Source: Gemmataceae bacterium (GTDB lineage: Bacteria; Planctomycetota; Planctomycetia; Gemmatales; Gemmataceae). Taken from it: a DNA stretch of 64,000 nucleotides. The stretch covers positions 1 to 64,000 of the forward strand of contig SIAQ01000001.1 of assembly GCA_009697105.1 (NCBI GenBank). The letters run 5' to 3'. The position numbers and the translations under genes are program-made. Positions 26,089 through 37,082 of the stretch are shown piece by piece (position 1 is the first letter of the stretch; the number at the start of each line of letters is the position of its first letter). Under the pieces are notes generated by a model. It saw nothing but the letters and a program-made list of their open reading frames with translations. It did no database searches and was not told where the DNA came from.

Positions 26089-27120
26089 CTAAAGTTCGTA
26101 GCTCAACTTGCGACGGCGGGGACTGGAATTAATCGGCGGAAAAAGCTGGCTGCCAAACCAGCCGCCAACTAAGGAGATAATCACCGTGCCGAATCCGGTT
26201 GTCACTGCCGATTCGAGCGTGAACTTAGGATCGTTGAATTGCAGGCCAAGAACGATAGAGCAGGCTCCGAGGCCAACGCACAAGCCTTGCTTGAAACCAT
26301 TGTAGGTCGTCGCGCCAGCGAAGGCGGAACCTGCGAGAGCGATAATGGCGGCGACTTCCATCGTCACGAGCTGCGCTTGGAGCCGGGACGTGATCGTCAG
26401 CGTGCCGCCACTCGCGCGGAGGATGAAGTCGAGTATTGCGCTAGACCAGACGACGCCCATGACGATAATGAACGCGCCAACGGCAATTCGGCCTGGATGC
26501 AACTGTCCCGCAAATAACCGCCCCAGCGACAAGGCGAAGGTATCGCCGACCGGCGTTGGCGAATTATTGGCGAGTTCAGGCAGCGTCGGAGTCGGCTTCC
26601 AGACGAGCATGCCGAGCGCGCCTCCCAGGCCGCCGATGAACATGTGAATAATCGGCACCGTATAGATAAAAATCTGCGGATAGGCCTGCGACCGGGCATC
26701 ATGCAGGAAAAGTGATATCACTCCGCTCGCTACGCCGACGATCGCGCCGTAGACGATGCCACGGCATTGCCCAGCTCCTGACAGGGCACCGCCGACGATC
26801 AGGCTGAAGCCCAGTACGGCATGGTGCAGAGCGAGGCCGATGAGGGTCGCCCAGACATCGCCGCCTTCCGCTGCCAAAAAACCTGCGGTGACTAATTGTT
26901 GCAGACCGAAATTTAGGCCCTGGGCCAAGATCAGTCCGATGGCAATCTTGCCCCATGGGGTTCGTTGCCAGGATGTCGATTCGTCCATCTGAAGCGACAA
27001 CGATGACGCGGAGGACAGCGTCTGCAAGTTCGGCGCATGGTAAAGCAAAATAACATTGCAAAGCGGACAGATGCTGCCCTGCTCAAAGGTCTGGTTGCAT
27101 TGTGGACAAGCCAGTGCCAT
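26089..27120 (-). CDS. Polytopic membrane protein with N-terminal zinc ribbon
   Basis: 343 aa from the ATG at 27118-27120 (AAGGAA upstream on the minus strand). The first 25 residues form a rubredoxin-like zinc ribbon, CPQCNQTF...CPLC. About eight hydrophobic segments follow (for example LVTAGFLAAEGG, YTVPIIHMFIGGLGGALGM, VGAFIIVMGVVWSSAIL, TVIISLVGGWFG). No transporter or enzyme motif is recognised. Planctomycetes have many membrane proteins with such cytoplasmic ribbons. It is upstream of recA on the same strand, but recA has its own promoter. Confidence 0.75.
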   Translation of the reverse strand: MALACPQCNQTFEQGSICPLCNVILLYHAPNLQTLSSASSLSLQMDESTSWQRTPWGKIAIGLILAQGLNFGLQQLVTAGFLAAEGGDVWATLIGLALHHAVLGFSLIVGGALSGAGQCRGIVYGAIVGVASGVISLFLHDARSQAYPQIFIYTVPIIHMFIGGLGGALGMLVWKPTPTLPELANNSPTPVGDTFALSLGRLFAGQLHPGRIAVGAFIIVMGVVWSSAILDFILRASGGTLTITSRLQAQLVTMEVAAIIALAGSAFAGATTYNGFKQGLCVGLGACSIVLGLQFNDPKFTLESAVTTGFGTVIISLVGGWFGSQLFPPINSSPRRRKLSYEL

Positions 27121-27420
27121 GTGAGTTCCTTTCCCAACCGCCGCGACGAACAATTCCAGGCTCCCCTCAAATGTAGATTATTTTTTGGCGATCTGCCGAC
27201 CTTTTGCATATTTTTCACTCTAGTGGTGCTCTCTGCTTGCGACGTAGCGCTCGGAAAATCGGTTCCCGGTCAGAGTTACTGAATATGCTCACGCAGAGGC
27301 GCAAAGACGCAAAGACGGGATACCGGAATATAATTTGGCTCAACGATCTTGGATTCTTTTTTTGCGTCTTTGCGCCTTTGCGTGAGGTTGTATTGGTGCA
27401 GTTCTTCAGGAATAATAGCT
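27121..27420. other. Repeat-filled gap before glpK
   Basis: Contains a single half of a family A element (GCTTGCGACGTAGCGCTCGG, 27235-27254) without its partner arm, followed by the complete palindrome E. No gene. The glpK ribosome site is probably AGGAAT (27406-27411). Confidence 0.6.
27288..27386. repeat. GCAAAGAC tandem-armed palindrome, family E
   Basis: CTCACGCAGAGGCGCAAAGACGCAA-type left arm (27288-27312, 25 nt) pairs with 27362-27386 in 24 of 25 positions. Arms are built of GCAAAGAC-like units. The spacer of 49 bp has no repeat. Structurally like family D but with a different unit. Confidence 0.88.
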
Positions 27421-28923
27421 ATGCCTTCCGCATACCTTCTCGCCATCGATCAAGGCACGACCAGCACGCGGGCGGCCATCTTCAACGAATCGGGCCAATG
27501 CGTCGGCACGGCTTCGCGCGAGTTTCGCCAGATGTATCCGCAGCCAGGATGGGTCGAGCATGATCCCAACGAAATTCTGCAAACACTTGTCCATGTGTTT
27601 CCCGCAGCACTTGGCCAGGCCCGCATCGGCGCGACCGACCTGACGGCCATCGGCATCACGAATCAGCGCGAAACCGTCGTACTCTGGGACCGCGCGAGCG
27701 GTCAGCCCGTCGCGCCCGCCATCGTTTGGCAGGACCGCCGAACCGCTGATTTTTGCAAGGAGCGCAAGAACGACGAACCCTGGCTGGCGGAGCGGACGGG
27801 ACTGGTGCTCGATCCTTACTTCTCTGCCAGCAAAATTCGTTGGCTGCTTCAGAACGATCCCTCGTTAAGAGCACGTGCCGAGGCTGGGAAGTTAGCCGTC
27901 GGCACGATCGACAGCTGGTTGCTGTGGAATCTGGCGGGCGGGCAGGTTCATGCAACGGATATGAGCAACGCCTCACGCACCTTGTTGCTGAACCTGCGTA
28001 CCGTAGAGTGGGATGTCGATCTGTGCCGATTCTTCGACGTGCCCCTGGCCCTGCTGCCGACGGTCCAACCGAGCGCGAGCCGATTCGGCGTGACCTCGGC
28101 GACGCCGTTCTTGCCTGCGGGGATTCCGATACTCGGCGTCGCAGGCGATCAGCAGTCGGCGCTGTTCGGCCAGGGCGGGTTTGCCGCCGGTGAAGCGAAA
28201 TGTACCTATGGCACCGGCGCGTTCTTTCTCCTGCACACCGGGGAAACGCCGATTCATTCGAAGCACCGCCTGCTGACGAGTCTGGCAGCGACCATCGATG
28301 CGACGCCGAAGTACGTCCTTGAAGGCAGTGTTTTCATCGCCGGTGCTGCGGTACAATGGTTGCGAGACGGATTGCACGTGATTGGTCAATCGAGCGAAGT
28401 AGAGGCATTGGCGGCAAATTCATCCGCCGATGAGCCGATCGTTTTCGTGCCGGGCTTCGTCGGTCTCGGAGCGCCGCATTGGACACCGGACGTACGCGGC
28501 GCGATCTTTGGTTTGACACGAAATACATCGGTTGCGGATCTGGCGCGTGCCGTGCTGGAAGGCGTTGCGTTCCAGGTCGTCGACCTGATTGACGCCGCCG
28601 ATCGCGACATCGGTCGGCCGTTGACAGATTTGCGTGTGGACGGCGGCATGGCGCAAAACGCCTGGTTCCTACAGCGTCAGGCGGACCTGCTGGGCCGTCC
28701 CGTATTGCCGGCGCTGGCGCACGAAGCGACCGCGCTCGGCGCCGCCTTCCTGGCGGGGCTGCAAGCCGGCGTTTGGCCAAACCTCGACGCCCTACGTCGC
28801 CTCACGCAGGCCGGTGGGCGATTTGATCCTACCTGGGACGCAGCGACTCGTACCCAGAAACAGTCACAATGGCGCCATGCCGTGCGCACGGTTATTGCTT
28901 ATCATTCGCAGAAGTGTCCGTAG
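27421..28923 (+). CDS. glpK: Glycerol kinase
   Basis: 500 aa from the ATG at 27421; the longer frame begins inside palindrome E. FGGY family: AIDQGTTSTRA (ATP-binding, about 7-17), GITNQRETVVLWD, IVWQDRRT, CTYGTGAFFLLHTG and DGGMAQNAWFLQRQAD with the catalytic Asp in the usual position. It makes glycerol-3-phosphate from glycerol and ATP. No glpF or glpD is adjacent. The last codons and TAG stop are in the left arm of palindrome G. Confidence 0.95.
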   Translation: MPSAYLLAIDQGTTSTRAAIFNESGQCVGTASREFRQMYPQPGWVEHDPNEILQTLVHVFPAALGQARIGATDLTAIGITNQRETVVLWDRASGQPVAPAIVWQDRRTADFCKERKNDEPWLAERTGLVLDPYFSASKIRWLLQNDPSLRARAEAGKLAVGTIDSWLLWNLAGGQVHATDMSNASRTLLLNLRTVEWDVDLCRFFDVPLALLPTVQPSASRFGVTSATPFLPAGIPILGVAGDQQSALFGQGGFAAGEAKCTYGTGAFFLLHTGETPIHSKHRLLTSLAATIDATPKYVLEGSVFIAGAAVQWLRDGLHVIGQSSEVEALAANSSADEPIVFVPGFVGLGAPHWTPDVRGAIFGLTRNTSVADLARAVLEGVAFQVVDLIDAADRDIGRPLTDLRVDGGMAQNAWFLQRQADLLGRPVLPALAHEATALGAAFLAGLQAGVWPNLDALRRLTQAGGRFDPTWDAATRTQKQSQWRHAVRTVIAYHSQKCP

Positions 28924-28981
28924 TCCGTAGTCCGTGGCAAAATACCTGCATGCCACAGACCACGGACCACGGACCACGGAC
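28916..28981. repeat. GTCCGTA/CCACGGA tandem-armed palindrome, family G
   Basis: The left arm is three 7-nt units GTCCGTA/GTCCGTA/GTCCGTG (28916-28937) plus GCA. The right arm is TGCCACAGA then CCACGGA three times (28951-28981). Spacer about 11 nt. It overlaps the glpK stop codon (28921-28923) and ends 11 bp before the DUF58 start. Confidence 0.9.
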
Positions 28982-28992
28982 TGAGGTTCTAG

Positions 28993-29877
28993 ATGTTCTC
29001 GCGCGAGGTATTACGTCAGATTCGGCGATTGCAACTGCGGGCTCGCCGCGCGGTGGAGGATCCGCTGGGCGGGGCGTATCGCAGCGTGTTCAAAGGATCG
29101 GGCATCGCGTTCGAAGAAGTGCGCGAGTATCAGCCGGGCGATGAAATTCGCAGCATCGACTGGAACGTGACCGCACGCATGGGGCATCCGTTCATCAAAC
29201 GATATATTGAGGAACGTGAACTCACGGTCATGCTGCTAGTCGATGTCAGCGCCAGCATGGGCTTTACCAGCACGGACAACGTCAAACGCGACGCTCTCGC
29301 CGAACTCGCGGCACTGTTGACACTGTGCGCCGTGGGCAGCAACGATAAAATCGGCTTGGCCCTCACCACCGGAAAAGTCGAACATTTCGTGCCGCCCCGC
29401 AAAGGCTCTCGACACGCGCTTCGGTTGATCCGCGATCTCTTCGTTTGGAAGCCGACCGACCCGACCACGAACCTCGCTGCGGGACTGGATTTCGTCAACA
29501 AGGTGCTGCATCGCCGAGCGTTGATCTTCGTATGCAGCGATTTTCTCGATTCGGACTATGAGCGGACCATGAAGCGCGTCGCCCGCAAGCACGACGTGAT
29601 AGCCGTCACCATCGACGATCCGCGTGAGCAGGCGCTGCCAGGCGTCGGGTTGCTTGAGTTGTTCGATCCGGAGACCCGACGCACGGTCACGGTGGATACG
29701 TCCGATCCGGTGTTCAAGACTGCCCATGCCGCACTGGTCCAAAGCCGTCGGCAGGCGTTCCAGCAGTGGACGCAGGCCCATGGCATTGATGTGCTCTCCG
29801 TCAATACCGAGGGCAAGCACCTCGACGCCCTAATGCGATTCTTCCGACAACGTCAACGCCGGCTCAGGCACCTATGA
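28993..29877 (+). CDS. DUF58 protein (von Willebrand A-like)
   Basis: 294 aa. The DUF58 signature EYQPGDEIRSIDWNVTARMG (45-65) is followed by IKRYIEERELTVMLLVDVSASM, where DVSASM is the MIDAS metal site. Such proteins usually work with MoxR-type AAA ATPases and Bat membrane proteins in folding or maturation of envelope or metalloprotein complexes. The next gene overlaps its stop by 4 nt and looks BatD-like, matching that theme, though no moxR gene is present in the window. Cytoplasmic, possibly membrane-associated. Confidence 0.92.
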   Translation: MFSREVLRQIRRLQLRARRAVEDPLGGAYRSVFKGSGIAFEEVREYQPGDEIRSIDWNVTARMGHPFIKRYIEERELTVMLLVDVSASMGFTSTDNVKRDALAELAALLTLCAVGSNDKIGLALTTGKVEHFVPPRKGSRHALRLIRDLFVWKPTDPTTNLAAGLDFVNKVLHRRALIFVCSDFLDSDYERTMKRVARKHDVIAVTIDDPREQALPGVGLLELFDPETRRTVTVDTSDPVFKTAHAALVQSRRQAFQQWTQAHGIDVLSVNTEGKHLDALMRFFRQRQRRLRHL

Positions 29878-30968
29878 AACGATACACTTCACGCGGTTGG
29901 AAATGGCGAATTTCCCGATGGATCAAAGCAATTCCGAGCCGCGACCGTAAGGGAGCGGCCGACAATATGTGCACGGCATCCAGTCGACCGCTCCCTTACG
30001 GTCGCGGCTCGGAAAAGCGACAAACCCAGCCGTCAAAGGTACACCTCATCCTGATCCTGGCCATACTCAGCCTGGCATCCATCGCCCGGGCAGACGATTT
30101 CGTCCAACGCAGCGGCGCTGCAAATCTGGAGTTCCGCACGCCCGGTCCAGGCAAACGCCTCGCTCTAGCGGATGTGCTTTCCGTTACGTTGACGGTCGAA
30201 GGCGAAACGCCGATTGTCGTGGATGCGCCGCTAGCGATGCCTGCGGACTCGCCTTGGCTGCTCGTCAAACGCACTCGGCCGACACAAACACCAATCGATG
30301 CTAAACGCGAACGCTGGCGGATTGCGTACGAGTTCGCGCCGCGCGAGCCGGGCATACTGGTGTTTCATTTTCCGGACGTTCTCGTCGGACCGGGCCATGT
30401 AACCTCATGGAAACCCGACTCACTCGAGGTCAAGATATCGATCGGCGACGCCGAGAAAGCCAAGGCGCGCGACATCACCGGCATGGAGGAATTGCCTGCC
30501 ATCGCTGTGGGTAATTCCAATGGCACATGGTGGCCGGCCGGCGTCGTACTCATTCTGATTATCATGGCGGGATCGATTATTCTTTGGCAGCGCACACGAA
30601 TGATCCGTAGATCGCCTGCCGAGATTGCGTTGGCCGAGTTGTCACGATTGGAGACGATGGCATCGTCAGCCGATGGATCGGAGACGTCACGTATGGTGCT
30701 CTTGACGACCGTCGTACGACGCTATCTCGAATTGGCATTCGCGTTGCCGGCACGCCGTCGAACAACGCCCGAGTTTCTTGGTCTCCTGCAACAGACTCCG
30801 CTGCTGAATGCCGATGAAAAGAGGTTTCTGTCACGTTTTTTCCTGGCCACCGACGCCATCCGCTACGCGGGCGTCGCCGCCTCCGCAAGCCAATTTACCG
30901 AATGGGCGATTGGCGTTCGCGCGTTGCTTCAGAACAGATCGCGTCACGATACCAGTGCCACTCAATGA
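29874..30968 (+). CDS. BatD-like membrane protein with palindrome-encoded N-terminus
   Basis: 364 aa from the ATG that overlaps the DUF58 stop (ATGA). A signal-like segment (VHLILILAILSLASIARA) begins only at about residue 55. Residues 20-50 are encoded by palindrome B1 and read IPSRDRKGAAD then PLPYGRGSEK. The mature part has an Ig-like domain, one transmembrane helix (VVLILIIMAGSIILWQ, about 222-240) and a cytoplasmic helical tail (AEIALAELSRLETM). An internal ATG in the palindrome loop (29967, GGGAG upstream) is an alternative start. The domain layout suits a Bat/DUF4381-type partner of DUF58. Confidence 0.75.
   Translation: MKRYTSRGWKWRISRWIKAIPSRDRKGAADNMCTASSRPLPYGRGSEKRQTQPSKVHLILILAILSLASIARADDFVQRSGAANLEFRTPGPGKRLALADVLSVTLTVEGETPIVVDAPLAMPADSPWLLVKRTRPTQTPIDAKRERWRIAYEFAPREPGILVFHFPDVLVGPGHVTSWKPDSLEVKISIGDAEKAKARDITGMEELPAIAVGNSNGTWWPAGVVLILIIMAGSIILWQRTRMIRRSPAEIALAELSRLETMASSADGSETSRMVLLTTVVRRYLELAFALPARRRTTPEFLGLLQQTPLLNADEKRFLSRFFLATDAIRYAGVAASASQFTEWAIGVRALLQNRSRHDTSATQ
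29932..30014. repeat. GAGCCGCGACCG palindrome, family B, copy 1 (within a coding region)
   Basis: 29932-29958 (TTCCGAGCCGCGACCGTAAG...) and 29988-30014 are exact 27-bp complements, spacer 29 bp. The flanks (from about 29881 and to about 30042) resemble those of copy B2, so the full element is about 160 bp. It lies in frame, with no stop codon, near the 5' end of the BatD-like gene. Confidence 0.95.
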
Positions 30969-31289
30969 AAGCCGCACGTCTAACCGCGCAGCGGAGCGCG
31001 ATCCTATTCCCTCGCTCCGCTGCGCGCCACGTCTACACATACTCTGCGTCGACAAGTCCGCACAGGAAAGGTGCGCAATCGCGCGAAGAAAATCCGATCA
31101 AGAAAAATAGCGAAACCACGTAAAGTCCACGATCACTTTCTGCCGAAGTGTTTAGTATCGCAACCGTCGAATGGGAAAGTTAAGAAGAATGGGTCGCTCG
31201 CAAGAATCAACAAGTCGCGCGTAAATTTCACCGCTTCACTAATCGCTCGCCGGTCCCATCCGACCGGCCTGATGAGAGGAGAACTCCGC
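30969..31289. other. Intergenic region before the coiled-coil lipoprotein
   Basis: 321 bp. Holds the short palindrome at 30985-31026. The remaining 260 bp show no conserved motif or credible reading frame. The ribosome site AGAGGAGA for the next gene is at its end. Confidence 0.5.
30985..31026. repeat. Palindrome with CGCAGCGGAGCG arms, family L
   Basis: CGCGCAGCGGAGCG (30985-30998) and CGCTCCGCTGCGCG (31013-31026), exact, 14-nt loop. Flanked on both sides by CACGTCTA as a short direct repeat (30975 and 31029), which could be a target-site duplication. Confidence 0.8.
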
Positions 31290-31736
31290 ATGAAGTCCAT
31301 CAATCCCTGGTACGGCGTGGTCTTCGCAGTTTGTACGGTCGGCCTATGGGGCTGTAATCAGCAACGGGCGGCTACGATTAACGCCAAGATCAACGAACTC
31401 GAATCCCGCTACACGAAACTGGAGGAAGACTACCGAACGGTCCAACTCGCGAACGAACAGCAACGAAAACGGCTGACTCATCTCGAATCCCAGAAGTCGA
31501 GCCTCGAAACCGAAAAAACCGATCTGACCCGCCAAGTCGCTACCTTGAACACCGATCGCGAGAATCTCTGGAAGCAAGTCAAAATTCGATCCGCCGAACG
31601 CGATAACGCCAATGCCAACCTGGTTCAGTTCAGCAAGGAACTGCAAGCGTTCACGGTCCGCGTCGAGTCGGCCTTGAATACCAATACACCCCTGTCCGGC
31701 GCGACCATCGTCCCCGTGTCCCGCCGCAACGACTGA
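31290..31736 (+). CDS. Small coiled-coil lipoprotein
   Basis: 148 aa from the ATG at 31290, preceded by AGAGGAGA. Lipoprotein signal with lipobox LWGC (Cys18). Residues 25-105 form an almost uninterrupted coiled coil (INAKINELESRYTKLEEDY, then HLESQKSSLETEKTDLTRQV). The C-terminal tail is disordered. Similar to Lpp/YbgF-like envelope lipoproteins in shape only. Followed by a strong intrinsic terminator, so it is transcribed alone. Function unknown, likely structural in the envelope. Confidence 0.8.
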   Translation: MKSINPWYGVVFAVCTVGLWGCNQQRAATINAKINELESRYTKLEEDYRTVQLANEQQRKRLTHLESQKSSLETEKTDLTRQVATLNTDRENLWKQVKIRSAERDNANANLVQFSKELQAFTVRVESALNTNTPLSGATIVPVSRRND

Positions 31737-31777
31737 GAGCACCTGACGACCCCTGGGCAACACCAGAAACGAAAAAC

Positions 31778-31806
31778 CGCGAGAGAGGATCTCTCGCGTT
31801 TTTTTT
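31778..31806 (+). terminator. Strong intrinsic terminator
   Basis: CGCGAGAGA (31778-31786), loop GGA, TCTCTCGCG (31790-31798), then eight T's. It ends the lipoprotein transcript 40 bp after the stop. Confidence 0.95.
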
Positions 31807-31865
31807 CGCATCGAGCTATCAGCTATCAGCCATTCAATTGGAACCGTCTGATTCATGACTCCTGC

Positions 31866-33104
31866 TCACGTCGATCGTTCGATTCGCACCACTGCGCGAT
31901 CGCGCAGTTCGCGCACGATACGCCTGTACTCGCGCTCCATCAGCTGGCCTTCCAGCTTTTTCCGCACCAGCTTTTGCGTTTTCTCATCCAAGGGCAACAG
32001 CCGTTTGTATTCTCGTTTGGCAATGCGAACGATATGCACACCCGTCGCGAACGGCACCACCGGACCGATCTCGCCCTCACGCAGGCCGAACAGGACAGGC
32101 TCCAACTCCGATGGCCCAATCTCGCCTTCGCGTTGGCCTAGACCCGCGCCACCGCGTAGCTTGCTGTCGCCTTCGTTATAGACCATCATACGATTGAAGT
32201 CTTCGACCGTTCGGCATCGGTTGACAAGCTCCTCGGCAAAGGCCTTCACGTCTTGCACAGTCGGCCGTTCGGGACTCACCGGGATGAAGATGTCCTGCCA
32301 TTCGATGCGATTGACCGTTACAAACTCGTTCTTGTGCGATTCGTAATAATCGCGAACCTCACGTAAGCCGATTAGATTCTGCACCTGCGGCATGATCCGC
32401 GTTCGTGCATATTCCGTCGCAATCAGACTACGTTCGAGCATTCGTCGGGCCGTCGGTTCCAGCTCGCGAATTTGCTTTTCTGGGACTTCGGCTTTGCGCA
32501 TCCGTTCGAGTGACTTCTCGAATTCCTGATCGACCGCCTCACGCAGTTTTTCCAGGCCGCGCGGATTGTTCTTTTCGAGCTTGCGAACAGCATCCTGATA
32601 CAGCAACTCTTGTTCGATGATTTGATCGAGCGCTGCATTGATGACTTTCGCCATCTGCTCATCCCGTTGCGAATCGGTCAGCCCGCCCAAACGGCGAAAC
32701 TCCGGTCCGGCGACCTGCATGACTTCATCGTCGAAGATCGGACGATTGTTAACCCACGCCCGCACGCTGACGCGGACGGTCCCTTTGATCGTCAAATTCG
32801 TCTGCACCACAGGCGGATTGAAATCGACCGGCGGCGTGAGTCCCGGCGGCAGGGCAATCCCCGGCGGCGCGCCAAGCGGCGCACCCGTGTCGCTGAATGT
32901 ACCGATCGGTTTTTTCAATACCACACCCGCAGGCGAATCCGGCGATTGCGGTCGCACCAGGCGAGGCGAAGGCTGTTTGAATAAATCCTTTGAAGGAGAC
33001 TCAGGCGGCAGCGCCCAATCGGGCAGGCTCGACGCACATCCGCTCAGCGCCCAGGTGCCGACGCCCACGACGCCCGCAATGACTATCCGTTCGTACCAAA
33101 CCAT
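31866..33104 (-). CDS. Parvulin-type peptidyl-prolyl isomerase lipoprotein
   Basis: 412 aa from the ATG at 33102-33104; the longer frame starts in palindrome D4. Lipobox ALSGC near residue 23. A Pro-rich linker (about 35-95) leads to a SurA/PrsA-like helical chaperone region (about 110-265, with VNNRPIFDDEVMQVAG). The parvulin domain (about 270-375) carries WQDIFIPV, GAGLGQREGEIGP and GVHIVRIAKRE. It probably assists folding of exported proteins at the membrane. The helical C-terminus is rich in Arg/Glu. It is transcribed toward the lipoprotein gene. Confidence 0.88.
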   Translation of the reverse strand: MVWYERIVIAGVVGVGTWALSGCASSLPDWALPPESPSKDLFKQPSPRLVRPQSPDSPAGVVLKKPIGTFSDTGAPLGAPPGIALPPGLTPPVDFNPPVVQTNLTIKGTVRVSVRAWVNNRPIFDDEVMQVAGPEFRRLGGLTDSQRDEQMAKVINAALDQIIEQELLYQDAVRKLEKNNPRGLEKLREAVDQEFEKSLERMRKAEVPEKQIRELEPTARRMLERSLIATEYARTRIMPQVQNLIGLREVRDYYESHKNEFVTVNRIEWQDIFIPVSPERPTVQDVKAFAEELVNRCRTVEDFNRMMVYNEGDSKLRGGAGLGQREGEIGPSELEPVLFGLREGEIGPVVPFATGVHIVRIAKREYKRLLPLDEKTQKLVRKKLEGQLMEREYRRIVRELRDRAVVRIERST

Positions 33105-33130
33105 AACGACTCCGCGCCGAGAAAGGAACC

Positions 33131-33267
33131 TAACCACAGAGGCACAGAGAACACAGAGAAAATCAAGATAAGTAAAATACACTATGCATCATTTGTCCGA
33201 ATCGAACATTCGCCGGCACTCTACATCGCCATTGCATTTCTCTGTGTTCTCTGTGCCTCTGTGGTTA
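33131..33267. repeat. CACAGAG palindrome, family D, copy 4
   Basis: 33131-33161 (TAACCACAGAGGCACAGAGA then ACACAGAGAAA) is the exact reverse complement of 33237-33267, 31 of 31. The 75-bp spacer is unique in the window. It separates the PPIase gene from mfd. Confidence 0.95.
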
Positions 33268-33317
33268 ATATTTTGGGCAAGCTCGCAACCGGATTACGTG
33301 AACCCAATATTCGGGCC

Positions 33318-36656
<3,339 letters not shown>

Positions 36657-37082
36657 GAGAATATTGTACGCGATTTACAGCCAACCGTTTTTTTGTGTCG
36701 TTCTCAATAATCGATTCATTCAATTCAATGTGGTACGGCGTTCCATTAAATCGCCGGAAAAAAAGGCACTACTCGCTGATCCGCCAAAATAAACTTCACC
36801 ACAGAGACACAGAGGCACCGAGAAAAGCATCGAAATAATGCGAAGGCACTCCCAATGAACTGTAGTCAACAACAATCAGTCGTGCCCAACGGCCAGTTCT
36901 TCGCATTCTCTTCTGTGCATCTGTGGTTAACGTTGGAGTGGAGATGAGCGAGAAGTGTCGAAAATAATGTTGGCGTTGAACGCGGGGATTATGGTAGGAT
37001 GGGCGGGCGTAATTCATGGACGAAAGCGAAATCTATCGATGGACGCTTCACGTTGATTCGACATCTTTGTAGGTAGCCTTAC
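36657..37082. other. Repeat-filled gap upstream of mfd and the HEAT/heme gene
   Basis: 426 bp between divergent genes, so both promoters should lie here. It contains palindrome D5 (36797-36928). No gene is visible. I could not assign a convincing -35/-10 pair. Confidence 0.5.
36797..36928. repeat. CACAGAG palindrome, family D, copy 5 (diverged)
   Basis: CACCACAGAGACACAGAGG (from 36797) pairs imperfectly with TTCTGTGCATCTGTGGTT (to 36928). Inner GAAAAGCATCGAAATAATGC and GCATTCTC also show the AATGC/GCATT signature of family D. Confidence 0.75.

Noticed and set aside
36657-37082. Origin of replication in the AT-richer gap near mfd
   Set aside because: No DnaA-box cluster, no dnaA or dnaN nearby; the gap is explained by palindrome D5.
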